The notes: generated by a model not told the origin, from the sequence alone. Numbered from the stretch's first letter, positions 22,069-33,222 are shown. The stretch: DNA of 64,000 bases from Branchinecta lynchi (GCA_023053575.1 JAKZAP010000009.1:18333869-18397868); one strand, 5' to 3'. A program made the numbers and translations.

Positions 22069-22684
22069 CAGAGGTGTTACTAGCTGAAATGTTTGTCGGG
22101 GGGGGGGGGGGGGGCAAGGTATTTACTGACTGTTGTTGCAGAAAGAAGAACTATTTTCAAGAACAAAAATGAGAGCTTTGAAAAATAATTGACTGATTTA
22201 AAAAAATGACTGTTTTGACAAAAAATCAACTGATTTTCAGGAAAAATAACTGTTTTCATGAAAAAAAAAACTGTTTTCATGAAAAAAAAACTGTTTTGAT
22301 GGAAAATAGCAGTGCTTCACGCCAGCTCACTTATTTTTTACAGACTGGCCGGACACATTTGGAGGATATTTGATGGTGCAAAACGTATACGTCAGCTGAA
22401 TTTTATTGGAGCTATATTTCAGCCCTTCTTTGCAAGGGTCCTCTTCAGGCTCAAAACCACTCAAGTTGGAAAATGAACTTGAGGGAAGGGTTCATTTTTC
22501 CAACTTGAGCGGTTTTGAGCCTGAAGAGGCCCTTGCCAAGAACGGACGAAGTATAGCTCCAAGAAAATTCAGCTGACGTATCCATTTTGCACCATCAAAT
22601 ATGATTCGCAGTCAGCTTGGGCTGAAGGAATATTTACACTTGGAAGGGTCGCCCCCCCCCCCCCCCACAGTTGTGACGCCCCTG
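22069..22684. mobile_element. hAT-like MITE with nested foldback
   Basis: Left end CAGAGGTGTTACTAGC plus a G-run; right end a C-run plus GTTGTGACGCCCCTG. The interior has repeated AACTGTTTTCATGAAAAAA words. Flanks GTCCCTGT / TTCACTGT agree at 6 of 8 positions. A palindromic element (about 22365-22610) is nested inside. Confidence 0.7.
22365..22610. repeat. Foldback element of the CCCTTCTTGGCAAGGG family
   Basis: A near-perfect palindrome: TTTGATGGTGCAAAACG ... TCAGCTGAATTTTATTGGAG ... CCTCTTCAGGCTCAAAACC on the left, and its reverse complement ending CATTTTGCACCATCAAAT on the right. The loop is centred near 22485. Confidence 0.75.
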
Positions 22685-23231
22685 TTCACTGTACATACTG
22701 TACGGATGTCTGACGCTTGTCGGCCATGCCACATGGCTATTTCCATTTTTTTTTATGATAACTTAACTAATTTGAGCAGCTAAAAAGGCTGAGAAGCTCA
22801 GTAGCAAAGTTGGGTTACAGTAAATCAGTAGCTTAGTGAATAACCTAGATGCTGTGAGTCTCCGACTAGTCAGCAGAAATATTTTCATATCCTGTGGTTT
22901 GATCATTAGTAGGGTACAGGGAAAAATACAGAACCCTGAAGCTGCTACGCACAACTATGGTAGTCAGAATAAAGTTTACTAGCAAAAATCTCCACTATTA
23001 TAAAAGGCTAACCATGTTGAGTCCCTAATATGTGTTTGTATTGTTTATTTTCTTTTTCTTATGAGATATTTTATGGTATTTGTTTGCCACTAGTTAGCCA
23101 AGCTAAAAATCAACAAATTTTATTGTATTATATTTGTTTTAACAACTGTAAATTCCTCTGTAATTGCAAGGTTTGTTAATACTATAATATCTAAGTACCT
23201 ATGGTGTTGTAACATATTTTATTCTTTACAG

Positions 23232-24534
23232 GAAATTGAATGGATCAACTGACCAAGAAGCAGGTCCGGATTGCGAATAGCCTAAAGAAAGAGGAGAAAT
23301 CTGACTTCTTATTTTGTGACAAACACGGATATTCTTCCTTTATCAGAGGCTTGAGTCCTGGACAAGCTCAGTGATACATTGAAGACAGTAAGAGACAGGC
23401 ACTACAGGCCTCTGATGACTACAATGGCAGGTGCTGCTATTGCCAGCACCTAAATCTTTGGTGGCATGCAGTGAGAAGGCCAAATATCATGAAAAGTTTA
23501 CCAAGGGGTTTCTCAATCTTTATTCAGTGGAAGAAGAGATTGTAGATGGTTACGGTTTGCCAAAAATGGATGCTGTTTGCCAACAGCCCATAAAAGAGAA
23601 AACTGATCGACTTTTCTATGTGTATTTGTGCCGAACAACTGACATCGCTCCTTGGTCACAGGCTAAAATGTTGGACAAGCTAAGTGATTTGCTGCAAAAA
23701 AGCTCATGACTGCAATGTCAAAACCTGATTTTTGTGATTGTGTGTTTTTTTCCACTTCTAAGTCCTCAGTCTTGTTAGCTGATGGGACTTCTGACATTGT
23801 GCAACTTGGACATCAACATCAACTCCTAGTCCCATGGTCCTACAGTTAAGGTCTCAAAGTGTTGACTTCGCAGAGTTTCTGAAGCGTCAAGGAGCGTTAA
23901 CATAGTAATTGAGCATGCTTGTGCACTAACTGAGCGAGATATTCTTCTTGCTTCTGGATGCAGGGCTCGTGATCTTGTTGCAGAGAAGGCCAGGTATGTC
24001 GATAAATGCTTGAGGAGCTTGTGATGGAAATTGAACCAAAGTGTAAATGATGGTAGTGTGTACAAAACGTCACAAATCAGAGAAAACTTTTCTGTCCTTT
24101 TAAAGTAGAGTGACAGCCATACTATGAAACGGCTGAAGAATCGCCTAAAAATGATCTCCTTATACATCTTTTGCCACGCAAAAGGAGCCCATGTGGCTGT
24201 CACCCACCGACAGATCATTGTTTTTTGCACTGGCTGCGTGCATTTTTGCAATTTTCCGTGTAGACGCAAGCTCACGACCCCATACCTGTCTCTTTGAACC
24301 CACTGGACTATGGATGGGCCGATGAGATACGTGGGGGAGCAAAAGCAGTGGCAACTGATGGGCCATATTTTTCCAGACAGTGTGGTCGGTGTTTTTTGTG
24401 CCTGCAAGAAATCTTGCAGCAAAAATGCTCATGTGCTGTAACCAAGAGATCTCGTGATTTACTATGCGCATCCGGGGGGAAATGTGTCAATGTCATTGTA
24501 ATAGACGAGGAAGAAGAGGATTTCGAAGCCTAAC
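23232..24534 (+). pseudogene. Degenerate spliced transposon-like gene
   Basis: After an acceptor-like TTCTTTACAG at 23222-23231, a frame encodes WMDQLTKKQVRIANS and ends SSFIRGLSPGQAQ with a stop at 23374. Further frames follow in the same direction: 23431-23709, with KYHEKFTKGFLNLYSVEEE; about 23900-24030, with LTERDILLASGCRARDL; and 24300-24534, with a Cys-rich CACKKSCSK segment, SRDLLCASGGKCVNV and an acidic end DEEEEDFEA. Frames change several times, so it is broken. The first block has a paralog at 12541-12687. The Cys-rich, acidic end resembles hypothetical transposon proteins; I cannot name the family. Confidence 0.45.
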
Positions 24535-24999
24535 TCATTTGTGATTAAATATGAAAGTTGACAGGACCAACTTTTGCAAATATGGTTTTAATAAATGTAC
24601 TCTTTCACCTTAAATAAACATACCTAAATAAAATTTTCCATTGTTTCTGAAGGATAGTTATTAGTCAGAGTTGGAATCACCGTAGCTGGTTAGCTGATAA
24701 TAGTTTTCGATCCGCTTTAGAAAAATGAAATGGAACGCCAAGACATCCGAATTTGAGTGTTGGTGCGTAACATCTTTAGCACATGTCTGATCCCAGTATC
24801 CCGCCCAGATTCGAAATCAGCGTGGTCGATTTACCTAGAATCCATCGTCGGATCAGCTGCCCCCGACGGGAAAGCTACTTTTCACATTTTGATACTTGGG
24901 CCCCAGACTAAGAGGTTCTTATCAATGTGGCGTTCGGTGCTGCCAAGGTAATACAATTTTTCGAGCTGTACAAATATCCGAAAAGGTTCTTAGTACTAC

Positions 25000-25408
25000 C
25001 AGGGACACGTACATTTCCTGTAATGACTCGCCATTCAGGGGGCTTGTCAATAAGAGATTTCTGATGCGCTCTTGACCGAGCGTCAGATAGTTCGAGAAAT
25101 ACCCACGGGGATAAAATACCCGACTATCCAGGTAGAGAAAAATTTCGCAGCTTTTGTGCTGAACTAGGAATATTTCTCTGTAATGGAAGGGTATCCTGGA
25201 TCTTTTGTCCTAGCTTAGGTACCTGGTGGCATGCTGAATAGTCCTGACTTGTGCCAACAAATTTTGTCTATCTGAGCAAGAACACCGATTCGACCAAAGC
25301 GGAATTTTTGGAAACTAGGTGAGGCTCGGGCAACATAGCAACATAGAAGCATAGGAAATGACAAGCCCCCTGAATGGCGAGTCATTACAGGACATTTATG
25401 GGTCCCTG
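25000..25408. mobile_element. 409 bp MITE with ~50 bp inverted ends
   Basis: Ends CAGGGACACGTACATTTCC / GGACATTTATGGGTCCCTG, with long arms (TGTAATGACTCGCCATTC, AGGGGGCTTGTCA) repeated inverted at 25369-25400. Flanked by GTACTAC on both sides (24993-24999, 25409-25415). Confidence 0.8.
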
Positions 25409-25513
25409 GTACTACTTGAAGTACACGAGTAAAATATAACGCAGTAAAAAAGCTATTAAAATAACGGATGGACAGCATTGATCCTCGAACTGACAAAAAG
25501 CAGTCGTAATAGA

Positions 25514-25876
25514 CAGGGGCGTCACGACTGGGGGGGGGGGGGGACACCCATGCTGTCGGCCAGTCGGTAAAAAATTACCGAGTCGGCACGAAGCGTCGCA
25601 ATTTTTCGTCAAAACAGTTGATTTTTTTTCATGAAAGCAGTCGGTTTTTCTGAAAATTGGTCGATGTTTCGTCAAAATAGTCGTTTTTCTGAAAATCAGT
25701 GGATTTTCTAAAAATCAGTGGTTTTTTAAAAATCAGTAGATTTTTTTCAAAAATGTCATTTTTGTTGTTGGAAACAGTCGTTTTTTCTGCAGAAAAAGTC
25801 GGTAAAAATTTCCAGCCAGTTGGTAAATGCTCGCCCCCCCCCCCCCCCACAAACATTTTGGCTAGTAACGCCTCTG
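25514..25876. mobile_element. hAT-like MITE with perfect 8 bp target duplication
   Basis: Left end CAGGGGCGTCACGACT plus a G-run, right end a C-run, ACAAACATTTTGGCTAG and TAACGCCTCTG. GTAATAGA is duplicated exactly at 25506-25513 and 25877-25884. The interior is an array of AAAATCAGTCGTTTTTCTG-like words. Confidence 0.9.
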
Positions 25877-26153
25877 GTAATAGAACAAAAACGTGATTTT
25901 TTTAAGAAAAGTTCTTTCTACAGCTTCCAACAAAGTAGAACTTTTGGGCTTTCTTTGGCAACCCTGACGAAGCTGCTCCTCTCCTCGGCCCGCTGGCGGA
26001 ACCAACCAAGCGATCTGATTGGTTCTACACAAGGGAGAATAGAGCCGAGCTCTATTTTCCTTATTCGCCTTATTACAGCGTGCCCCGAGGAAAAGAGGAA
26101 TCCGTAATTAGCCTTATACACCGTACAAGACCTATTTGGATAATGCTTTAAGG

Positions 26154-26915
26154 CAGTGGTTCCCAACCTTTTCCGTACCGCGTACCCCTAATCAAAGGCT
26201 CGAAAACTCTGCGTACCCCCTTTTTCAGACCGTGAAAAGACGATATTTCTTATCATGAATGATAAAGCATACATGTGTAGAAATATATACAAAATTGACA
26301 ATTTTTATCAAATCTCGGCTCGATGTCATTAACTTCAATATTTTTTTACAGTCAGCCTTTCATCAAGTTGCATCGCAAACATTTTTGTTAGCTTGATTCC
26401 CAACCTGAATGAGAAGCTCACTTCCAATGTCTTCGATTGTTTAAAAATAAAATTGTTTGACACAGGAACAGATTTTTACAGCAATGCGCTACCTTGTTTT
26501 GGAATCAACATTATTTCATTTTTTTTTCATGGCCCAAGGGCTTCATTAAACATCTAACTATCTATCATTGTTTTATTGAATTTCACTAGGGATTATAATC
26601 AGAGGTGTGACGCAGGGGTCGGCAACATCCCTCCCCCTGAAAGTGATCGTCCAGATCGGCGCGAAGCGCCGCCATTTTTCGTAAAAACAGTACTTTCTGA
26701 AAAACAGTCGGTAAAAAGACCAGCCAGTCAGTAAAAATACCTTGCCAACCAAAAAACATTTTAGCTTTGAAACCTCTGCTGGTAATATTAGGCTTTTGGC
26801 AATAAAAAAGGAGTGAGGCGAGGTTTTGAAGCTACAGACGAAACCGATGTTGGCGAGGATGTTGGTACCTTCGCGTACCCCCCAGGGTACGCGTACCACC
26901 GGTTGGGAACCACTG
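26154..26915. mobile_element. hAT-like element with CAGTGGTTCCCAACC ends
   Basis: Inverted ends CAGTGGTTCCCAACC / GGTTGGGAACCACTG. Flanking 8 bp CTTTAAGG (26146-26153) / CTTTAAAG (26916-26923). TACGCGTACC-type subterminal words occur on both sides. No transposase remains. A second MITE is nested at 26600-26778. Confidence 0.85.
26600..26778. mobile_element. hAT-like MITE (CAGAGGTG...CCTCTG), nested
   Basis: Shares the AAAAACAGT.CGGTAAAAAGACCAGCC interior words and the AACATTTTAGC...CCTCTG end of the G-run MITE family. Its target duplication is not clear. Confidence 0.55.
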
Positions 26916-27535
26916 CTTTAAAGCACAATGGACACTTCTAATGCTTTACTTTGTATTAAATGCTTCACAAATAAACATTTCCAACTTCCTTTAGAAGGCG
27001 CTACTAAAATCAGCCGTTTTCTTGTTATCCCTTGTCTTTACCTCTCTGGCATTTCGGCGATCCAAATCTTAGGAGCTGGGATATCGTGGCAGGAAATTCA
27101 AAAACTCCCAGCAATGCTTGATAGAAAAGGATATATTTGTTATGTCACCAAAGTCAAGCCGAAGATGCAGTTTACGTGATTGTTCTAGTGTGTTTAAAGT
27201 GCCTATTAACGTTTTTCTTTGTGAAATAGTGTTTTGAAGCTTGGTTAACTTGCTTTATAAAATGTACCAGAATATGCAATAAGCCTATAAAAAATAACAT
27301 AGCTACAAAATCATTCAAAAACAAAAAAACCTTTTCAAATCTGAATTATGCAAGCTGATTTACACATAAAATAAAGGTCTACTAAGAATTATAAGAAACA
27401 TCACTTTTATCTTTGTCCAAGCTAGTAAACTGAGCATGTACTGGCCCAAAAAATTGCGCTCTAAAATATCACAGAGAGGAAACTGTTGAAAAGGCTGCTG
27501 ATCTAGGGGGTCAACATTGTTCCTAGGTTGTTACA
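26916..27535. repeat. Repeat X, copy 1 (inverted relative to 43360-44008)
   Basis: About 620 bp matching 43360-44008 in reverse complement, with GCACAATGGACACTTCT, CTTCCTTTAGAAGGCGCTAC, GGAGCTGGGATATCGTGG and GTACTGGCCCAAAAAATT in order. No product is recognised. Confidence 0.75.
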
Positions 27536-27809
27536 GAGTGGGGTTGGGGTAGTTTGATGTGCCCGTTGAACTTTAAGGTAACGGATGGTGATGATCCGCA
27601 TAGCTCCTACATCCGCTCGTTTGCATCGGGAATCGTACATCTAATTATTCGACTCCGCCCGGTTGTAATACAGAGATCGGGAAACGGAGTTTTACTTCTA
27701 ATTTGTTCTTGAGTATGTGTCCTTGTCCGTGTGTACAGTGTTTCTAGCAGTCATATACATATCCTCAATTTTGGGGCACAGCGCTCCAACGTTAAGCCAG
27801 GTTCCCTTA

Positions 27810-28353
27810 AGCATTGTCCTAATAGGTGTAATAAGCTGAATAACGCTATACGCGACGTTTATGTCTTAAGACACACGCCCGTTCAAATACGAACCCGAGA
27901 GGCTCTTATCAGTGCAGCGAGCAGTGTTGCCAAGGTCATACAGTGTTTCGCGTTTCTGAAGATAAGAAAAGTGTTCTTAGTGTTACTTGAAGTACACCGG
28001 TACAATTTGACGCCCAATATATTGCATAAAGCAGTTAAATCTACGGATGCGCAGCGTTGGTCTTCGAAGTAGCATTAAGTAGTCGCAATAGAACAAAACG
28101 TGTTATTTTGAAGAAAAGTTGTTGCTTCAAACAAAGTATAACTTTACTGCTTCCCGTGGCAACCCTGACGACGCTGCTCCTTTCCTCGGCCCGCTGGCGG
28201 AACCAACCAAGCGATCTGATTGGCCCTGCATAAGCCAGAATAGAACGCTAGTCTATTCTCCTTATTCACCTTATCGCAGCGCGAGGAAAAGAGGAATCTG
28301 TAATAAGTCTTATACGCGGTAATACACCTTATAACACCTATTAGGACAATGCT
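27810..28353. mobile_element. Harbinger-like MITE P, copy 2, intact
   Basis: 544 bp with ends AGCATTGTCCTAATAGGTGT / ACACCTATTAGGACAATGCT and an exact TTA on each side (27807-27809, 28354-28356), the PIF/Harbinger target duplication. It carries no transposase. Confidence 0.85.
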
Positions 28354-28390
28354 TTAGGATGCGAATTCGCGAATGACGCGATTTCGCTTC

Positions 28391-29085
28391 GAGGACGAAT
28401 TCGATAGCGACATCCCACAAACATCGAGTTTATTTTTCCGGGTTCCCAACCAACACCATCTGTAAGATTTACCGTCCGGAAAAGAAGCGAGAAGAGGAGT
28501 ACGGATACTTTTTCCGCGATGGATTCGAGAGCAACACCCCTACAAACTTCGGTTTCCTGACCATCCCGTTTATAAAACTTACTGGCTGGAAAAGCAGCCG
28601 GAAGACAAATCTGGATAGTTCTTTCGAGGACGAATTCGACAGCGGCAACCCCACGAACATCGGGTTAATTTTCCGGGTTCCCAACCAACACCATCTGTAA
28701 GATTTACCGTCCGGAAAAGAAGCGAGAAGAGGAGTACGGATACTTTTTCAGCGATGGATTCGAGAGCAACACTCCTACAGACTCCGGTTTCCTCACCTAT
28801 AAAATTTACTGGCCGGAAAAGCAGCCGGAAGACAAATCTGGATAGTTCTTTCGAGGACGAATTCGACAGCGGTAACCCCACAAACATCGGGTTAATTTTC
28901 CCGGTTCCCAACCAACACCATATGTAAGATTTACCGTCTGAAAAGAACGAGAAGAGGAGTACGGATACTTTTTCAGCGACGGATTCGAGAGCAACATCCC
29001 TACAAACTTCAGGTTCCAAATTTTCAGAATTTTAAGTTTTACAGGCCGGAGAAACAGGCGGAAGACGAATCCTGTTAATTTGGCT
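28391..29085. repeat. ~230 bp tandem repeat, three units
   Basis: Units start with GAGGACGAATTCGA at 28391, 28626 and 28853 (spacing 235 and 227). Each also contains CCGGGTTCCCAACCAACACC-like words and CCGGAAAAG. Each unit looks like two related halves. Scattered half-units occur at 31323-31380 and 32886-32985. Confidence 0.8.
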
Positions 29086-29089
29086 GTTA

Positions 29090-29330
29090 ATTTTACCGAC
29101 TTTTTCTGCAGAAAAAACGACTGTTTTCAAAAACAAAGATGACATTTTTGAAAAAATCTACTGGTTTTTAGAAAAGTTCATTGATTTTCAGAAAAACCGA
29201 CTATTTTGACGGAAAACCGACCAATTTTCAGAAAAACCGACTGTTTTCATGAAAAAAATCAACTGTTTCAACTGTTTTGAAAAAATCAACTGTTTTGACA
29301 AACTGTATTCAGTGACGTTCTGGCGTCACT
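29090..29330. repeat. Fragment of G-run hAT-like MITE interior
   Basis: Array of degenerate CGACTGTTTTCANNAAAAA words (for example near 29120, 29195, 29245), the same composition as the interiors of 25514-25876 and 47716-47885. Both inverted ends are missing. Confidence 0.6.
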
Positions 29331-29350
29331 CATGTTCTGCGAAAGAAGGA

Positions 29351-29660
29351 GATTAAGAAGATGAGATCACGTTATTTTAAATTTGCAAAGCACCTGCTCC
29401 ACTTGTCGAAATTATGTCATAACCATACATTGACGAAGAAATTCAAAATTCAAGATGCAAGCGTCACCCTTTTGGATGTTTCATCGCTTTCAAAAAGTAT
29501 GGACAACAGGGTCCAACCAGCGCAAGACGTCGTCCACTGCTTCCTGACCGAACATTGGCAATTAAGCGTCTTTTTCTGTGTGTTTTGTTTATTTTCTTCA
29601 TTTACTCAGCCTTTAAAAATGGCGGGTCATAAATAAATTACTTATTACTTACTTACTTGT
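29351..29660 (+). mobile_element. Non-LTR retrotransposon N3 3' end, copy 2
   Basis: The frame 29361-29636 reads through the protein end (KHLLHLSKLCHNHTLTKKF, CFLTEHWQLSVF) and into AAATAAATTACTTATTACTT. See copy 1 at 7811-8125. Confidence 0.7.
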
Positions 29661-29668
29661 CTAGAGCA

Positions 29669-31321
29669 GGGGACGTCACGACTAGGGGGGAAGGGGGGGG
29701 GCGACCTCAGGGGCGTCCCAAGCCTTTCTTCATTTGGGGGGCGAACCTGGTAAAATCGACCAAATCGGTACCTGATCGAATTTATATTTTTTTTCTAAAA
29801 CACCTTCAAGAAGCTACAATGTAAAAAGTTGCAGAGCATGTACAAAATCAAGTGTAAAGAGAAAATTTGGCGCGTTTTCACGCTCATCCACTCTGGTTTT
29901 TCAGGGATATGCCGTCACTAGCGTTTTACCTTAGGTGGGTGTCAAGTTTGCCAACAGGACTTGAAAATGTGCCGACAAAAAACGCTGTTGCTGCAAAGCT
30001 AAAACGACGGTAATGGCCAGGACAAAGTAAAGCTCCACAGGAAAAAATTTTTTAATCCGCTTTTCTTGGGCAACATTTAACTACTTTCCGCAAATTCTAG
30101 CCTTTAATGTGGTTAAAAAATTAAGCCTCGAACGCCAATGACGCACCCTTGTTCTACGTAGCGAATACTGCGAAACACGCCGCAGGCGAAAGTTTTGGAA
30201 ACACTAATCATCAAAGTGCCTTTTTGCAATCCGAAGATTATCTATTAAGCCCCAGAGCTGTCTGGCGAAAAAAAGGGGCCCTCCAGAGTCAAGAAGATAC
30301 AAAGTACATCTATTCTGAATTTACAGCAAGAAAAAGTAGGCTAGTTTTCACATCTAGAGACGTGCTTGTTCCTGAAGTACTGCAATTATTAGAAGTAAAC
30401 GTCAAGTAATGAATGGCAACCAGCTGAAGCTACCGTCAAAGAACGATAGCTAAATAAATGCCACTTAAATTACCGAGCTCAGTAACCAGGATGAACAAAT
30501 AACGAATTCGTACTACCGAAAAACTAACTGAAAAAAGAAGGAACAGATCGGGCGCGGTAGAATAACCGAATTTGGTAATGGAATAAAACTCTCGCTAGAA
30601 CACATAAAACAACCGAATGTGGCAAGTCTGGTAATAGATACGGACTAAATAAAAATCAGGTTCTCAGATGAAATCAACCGAATTTGGTAACGAATCAGAA
30701 CCAAATGAATCTGATTAATCACCAAATTATGAAATGGCCGGCCGAATGCGATAGAACAGCCACGGACTTGAGAATAGCCCGGTGAATTACCGAATTTGGC
30801 AACGAATGACACAAAATGAACATGTTACCGAATTTACGAAGGGACGCATCGACTGCGGTGAAACCAATGTGGACTGAACAGAAGTAAAATAAATTACGAA
30901 ATTTGATAAAGAATGGGAACCAATAAACATGTTAAATCACCCAATTTGGAAATGTGGGTACGGCTTTGGAGCATCACGGCTTCGCTGCGATGCCCGTTTC
31001 GACGGAATTTTCGCCTTCTGCAAAAGTTTCACTGAATTCCCAAAACGTAGGGGGAGCGCTGCTCCCCCCCCCCCGAATGTCGTGGGTCAGTCGGTGGAAA
31101 ATAGCAAGATTTTATTCTTGAAAACAGTCAATTACAAAAAAAACAGTCGGTTTCTCGTAAAAGTAGTAGTTTTTCTTAAAATCAGCCAATTTTTCATCAA
31201 TACACTCGTTTTTTCTCAATAATTGTCGTTTTAATCTGCAAAAAGAGTCGGTAAAAATGACCAGCCAGTCGGTAAATACCTTGCCCCCCCCCCCAAACAT
31301 CTTGGCTAGTAACGCCTCTGG
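29669..31321. mobile_element. hAT-like elements, composite and end-truncated
   Basis: CAGGGGACGTCACGACTAG at 29669 and CAGGGGCGTCCCAAGCC at 29708 are two left ends side by side. From 30400 to 30960 the interior repeats ACCGAATTTGGTAACGAAT-like words, similar in style to 54971-56231. At 31080-31321 a G-run MITE interior ends in ATCTTGGCTAGTAACGCCTCTG-type sequence. The frame 30149-30409 is unidentified. Confidence 0.5.
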
Positions 31322-31382
31322 TCTAGAGGACAGATTCGAGGTCAGCATCCCCTCCGACACCGGGTTCCTAACCAACCCCGTT

Positions 31383-31640
31383 TATAATAATAACGATAAT
31401 AATATATTCGCCAATTGGATGGCAGACCGTTAAGCCTCTACAAAATTCTTAGTTTACATTTCTTCTAAATTTGCACAAGGAGAAAACGTCACTTGAATAA
31501 TATTCATCAACTTCCTTCTTGAATGTCATTCGGTTTGTGGAGCAGACTACTCTCTCTGGTAAGTTATTCCAGAGCTGGACCAATCGGTTGCCGAAATTTC
31601 AACGGCCCATGTCCATGTCCTATTAACACATTTTGGATAA
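31383..31640 (-). pseudogene. CR1-like retrotransposon N6 C-terminal fragment
   Basis: The minus-strand frame ending at TAA 31449-31451 contains the C-terminal signature NRLVQLWNNLPERVV followed by MTFKKEVDEYY. The 3' end is an ATTATTATCGTTATTATTAT tract at 31383-31402. Confidence 0.75.
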
Positions 31641-31752
31641 TCAAAGGAGTAGATGATCTTGACCCCAGTTCATTTTTAAAGTTCAATCACTACCATCCAA
31701 CCCACCAACACCCTTATAAAACGGAAATGCATGTCTGCAGTCTTTAAGTACA

Positions 31753-32295
31753 ATGTATAGATTTGGCTGTGATGTCCAGTGCCTTTTGCTAGCTTATCTC
31801 ACATACGTCCGTCCAGTTCTTGAATATGCAAGCCCACTGTGGGGACCTGGAGCACTGCGTACTTTATACCTCATCCAAGAACTTGAGTCGGTGCAAAAGC
31901 GGGCTTTGATCATTATTATTGGCGATCGACAGCTATCTTATGGTGAAGTGCTTGCTAAACTCGATCTCCCCACCTTGGCCCAAAGATACGAGCAGATTAT
32001 CCTGAGGTTTGGGAAGTTTCTTCTCTCCAAACCCCAGCATCGAGACATCTTACCACCCACTGCACCGCCCAACAACCGTACGCGTCACCAAAATAAACTG
32101 GTTCCAGTAGCTTCGCGAACGAGCCGCCACGCAAATTCGTTTGTACCTTTTTTTTACGGATTTGCTAGACAAAGCTGAGTGATATTTTCTTCTTTTTTTG
32201 TTTTTTTGTGTTAGTTTGTTATTTAGTATAGTGAAGCAACGCAAATTAGCTGTCACCTACGATGTTGTTTAAATAAACCTACTCTCTCTATCTAA
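31753..32295 (+). pseudogene. Retrotransposon N7 C-terminal fragment, copy 1
   Basis: The frame 31753-32178 encodes the post-RT region YVRPVLEYASPLWGPG, then ESVQKRAL and an end with RTRHQNKLVPVASRTSRHAN. The minus-strand copy at 56541-57000 has the same end (RTRHQNLLVPV). A CTATCT-type tail follows at 32284-32295. It is 5' truncated. Confidence 0.8.
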
Positions 32296-32324
32296 ACTGT
32301 CCCCTCCAAAACCACATAAAAGAA

Positions 32325-32540
32325 AATGGTCAGTGTTCATTCGTAAACAGGGTTACTGAAGCGTGGAAGAGTTTGCCAGCAGATGTTGTTGGTTCAGGCA
32401 GTATCCAAACGTTTAAGCGTAGTATAGTCGACACCCCATTTTACTCAGTTACTTTTGTAGTTTGACAACTTGTTTGCTTTTGTAGTGTGTCAGTTTCTGT
32501 GTGTAAAGTGTATCTATGTAATAATAAATAAATAAAAGCT
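32325..32540 (+). pseudogene. CR1/L2-like retrotransposon N8 C-terminal fragment
   Basis: Frame with FVNRVTEAWKSLPADVV and FKRSIVD, the usual last motif of CR1/L2 proteins, then a stop and AATAATAAATAAATAAA at 32520-32536. Confidence 0.7.
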
Positions 32541-32587
32541 TTCCATCCTTACTGTGTGCCTGTGTCCTCGAAGATGAATATTATATA

Positions 32588-32885
32588 CACTGTACAAAGT
32601 TTCTCCGAGTAAGGATTAAAGTTAACTGCAGTATTTGCTACTGGGATTAACCTTATCTTTACTGGGATAAAATTAATCCTAATTAGAGATAATGAGGGAA
32701 TGACATAGCGGATTCATGGTGGTTAGAATTACGGCCACAATCAGGATTTTTTTGTCTTAAAAGTGGCCATTAATGGTAAATTGTTTGCTTCATTTATATG
32801 TTTTTGGTGAAATTAAAAAAAATGTCTAATGTCTTATCCCAGTAGAGACAAGTTTAATCCCAGTAGAAAATACTGCAAGTATATA
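32588..32885. mobile_element. Tc1-like palindromic MITE (CACTGTA ends), copy 1
   Basis: Left arm CACTGTACAAAGTTTCTCCG, AGTTAACTGCAGTATTTGC, TACTGGGATTAA; right arm TTAATCCCAGTAGAAAATAC. The outer right end is missing. Confidence 0.6.
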
Positions 32886-33222
32886 AGATTCACCGGCCGG
32901 AAAAGCAACGAGAAAACCAATCCAGATCATTTCTTTCGAGGACAGATTCGAGAGCGACACCCCCACAAACTTCGGATTCCAAATTTTTCTGTAAGATGGA
33001 CCGGGGGAGGGGGGGGGGGTATACGTGCTGTCCGTGAATCAGACAGTGTCCTTCTGCTGAGACGCACTTTTGAACATGATAGAGAAAAGTGACATCTAGT
33101 GGTGTCGTGGATGTAAGGAGTTTTTGTCTTAAGTGTTTCGGATTCCGGTCTGATGCTGATCATGTTTCTTGATTTAGTTCAAATTTTTTTTAAGATCTGA
33201 TTTTCTTTTCTTTTCTTGGGTA

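Larger units (their letters stand above)
24903..26151. mobile_element. Harbinger-like MITE P, copy 1, left-truncated, with two nested elements
   Basis: It aligns with the intact copy 27810-28353 from TTCTTATCA(A)TG through CCGCTGGCGGAACCAACCA to GGATAATGCT. Two insertions, 25000-25408 and 25514-25876, split it; both sites are empty in the 27.8 kb copy. Confidence 0.7.

Noticed and set aside
28579..29019. 146-codon minus frame in the 230 bp tandem repeat
   Set aside because: Open mainly because the unit length and sequence are repeated; the peptide has no recognisable fold and units shift frame relative to each other.
30149..30409. 86-codon frame as a gene
   Set aside because: It lies inside a degenerate hAT-like element, with no start context, splice sites or recognisable domain.
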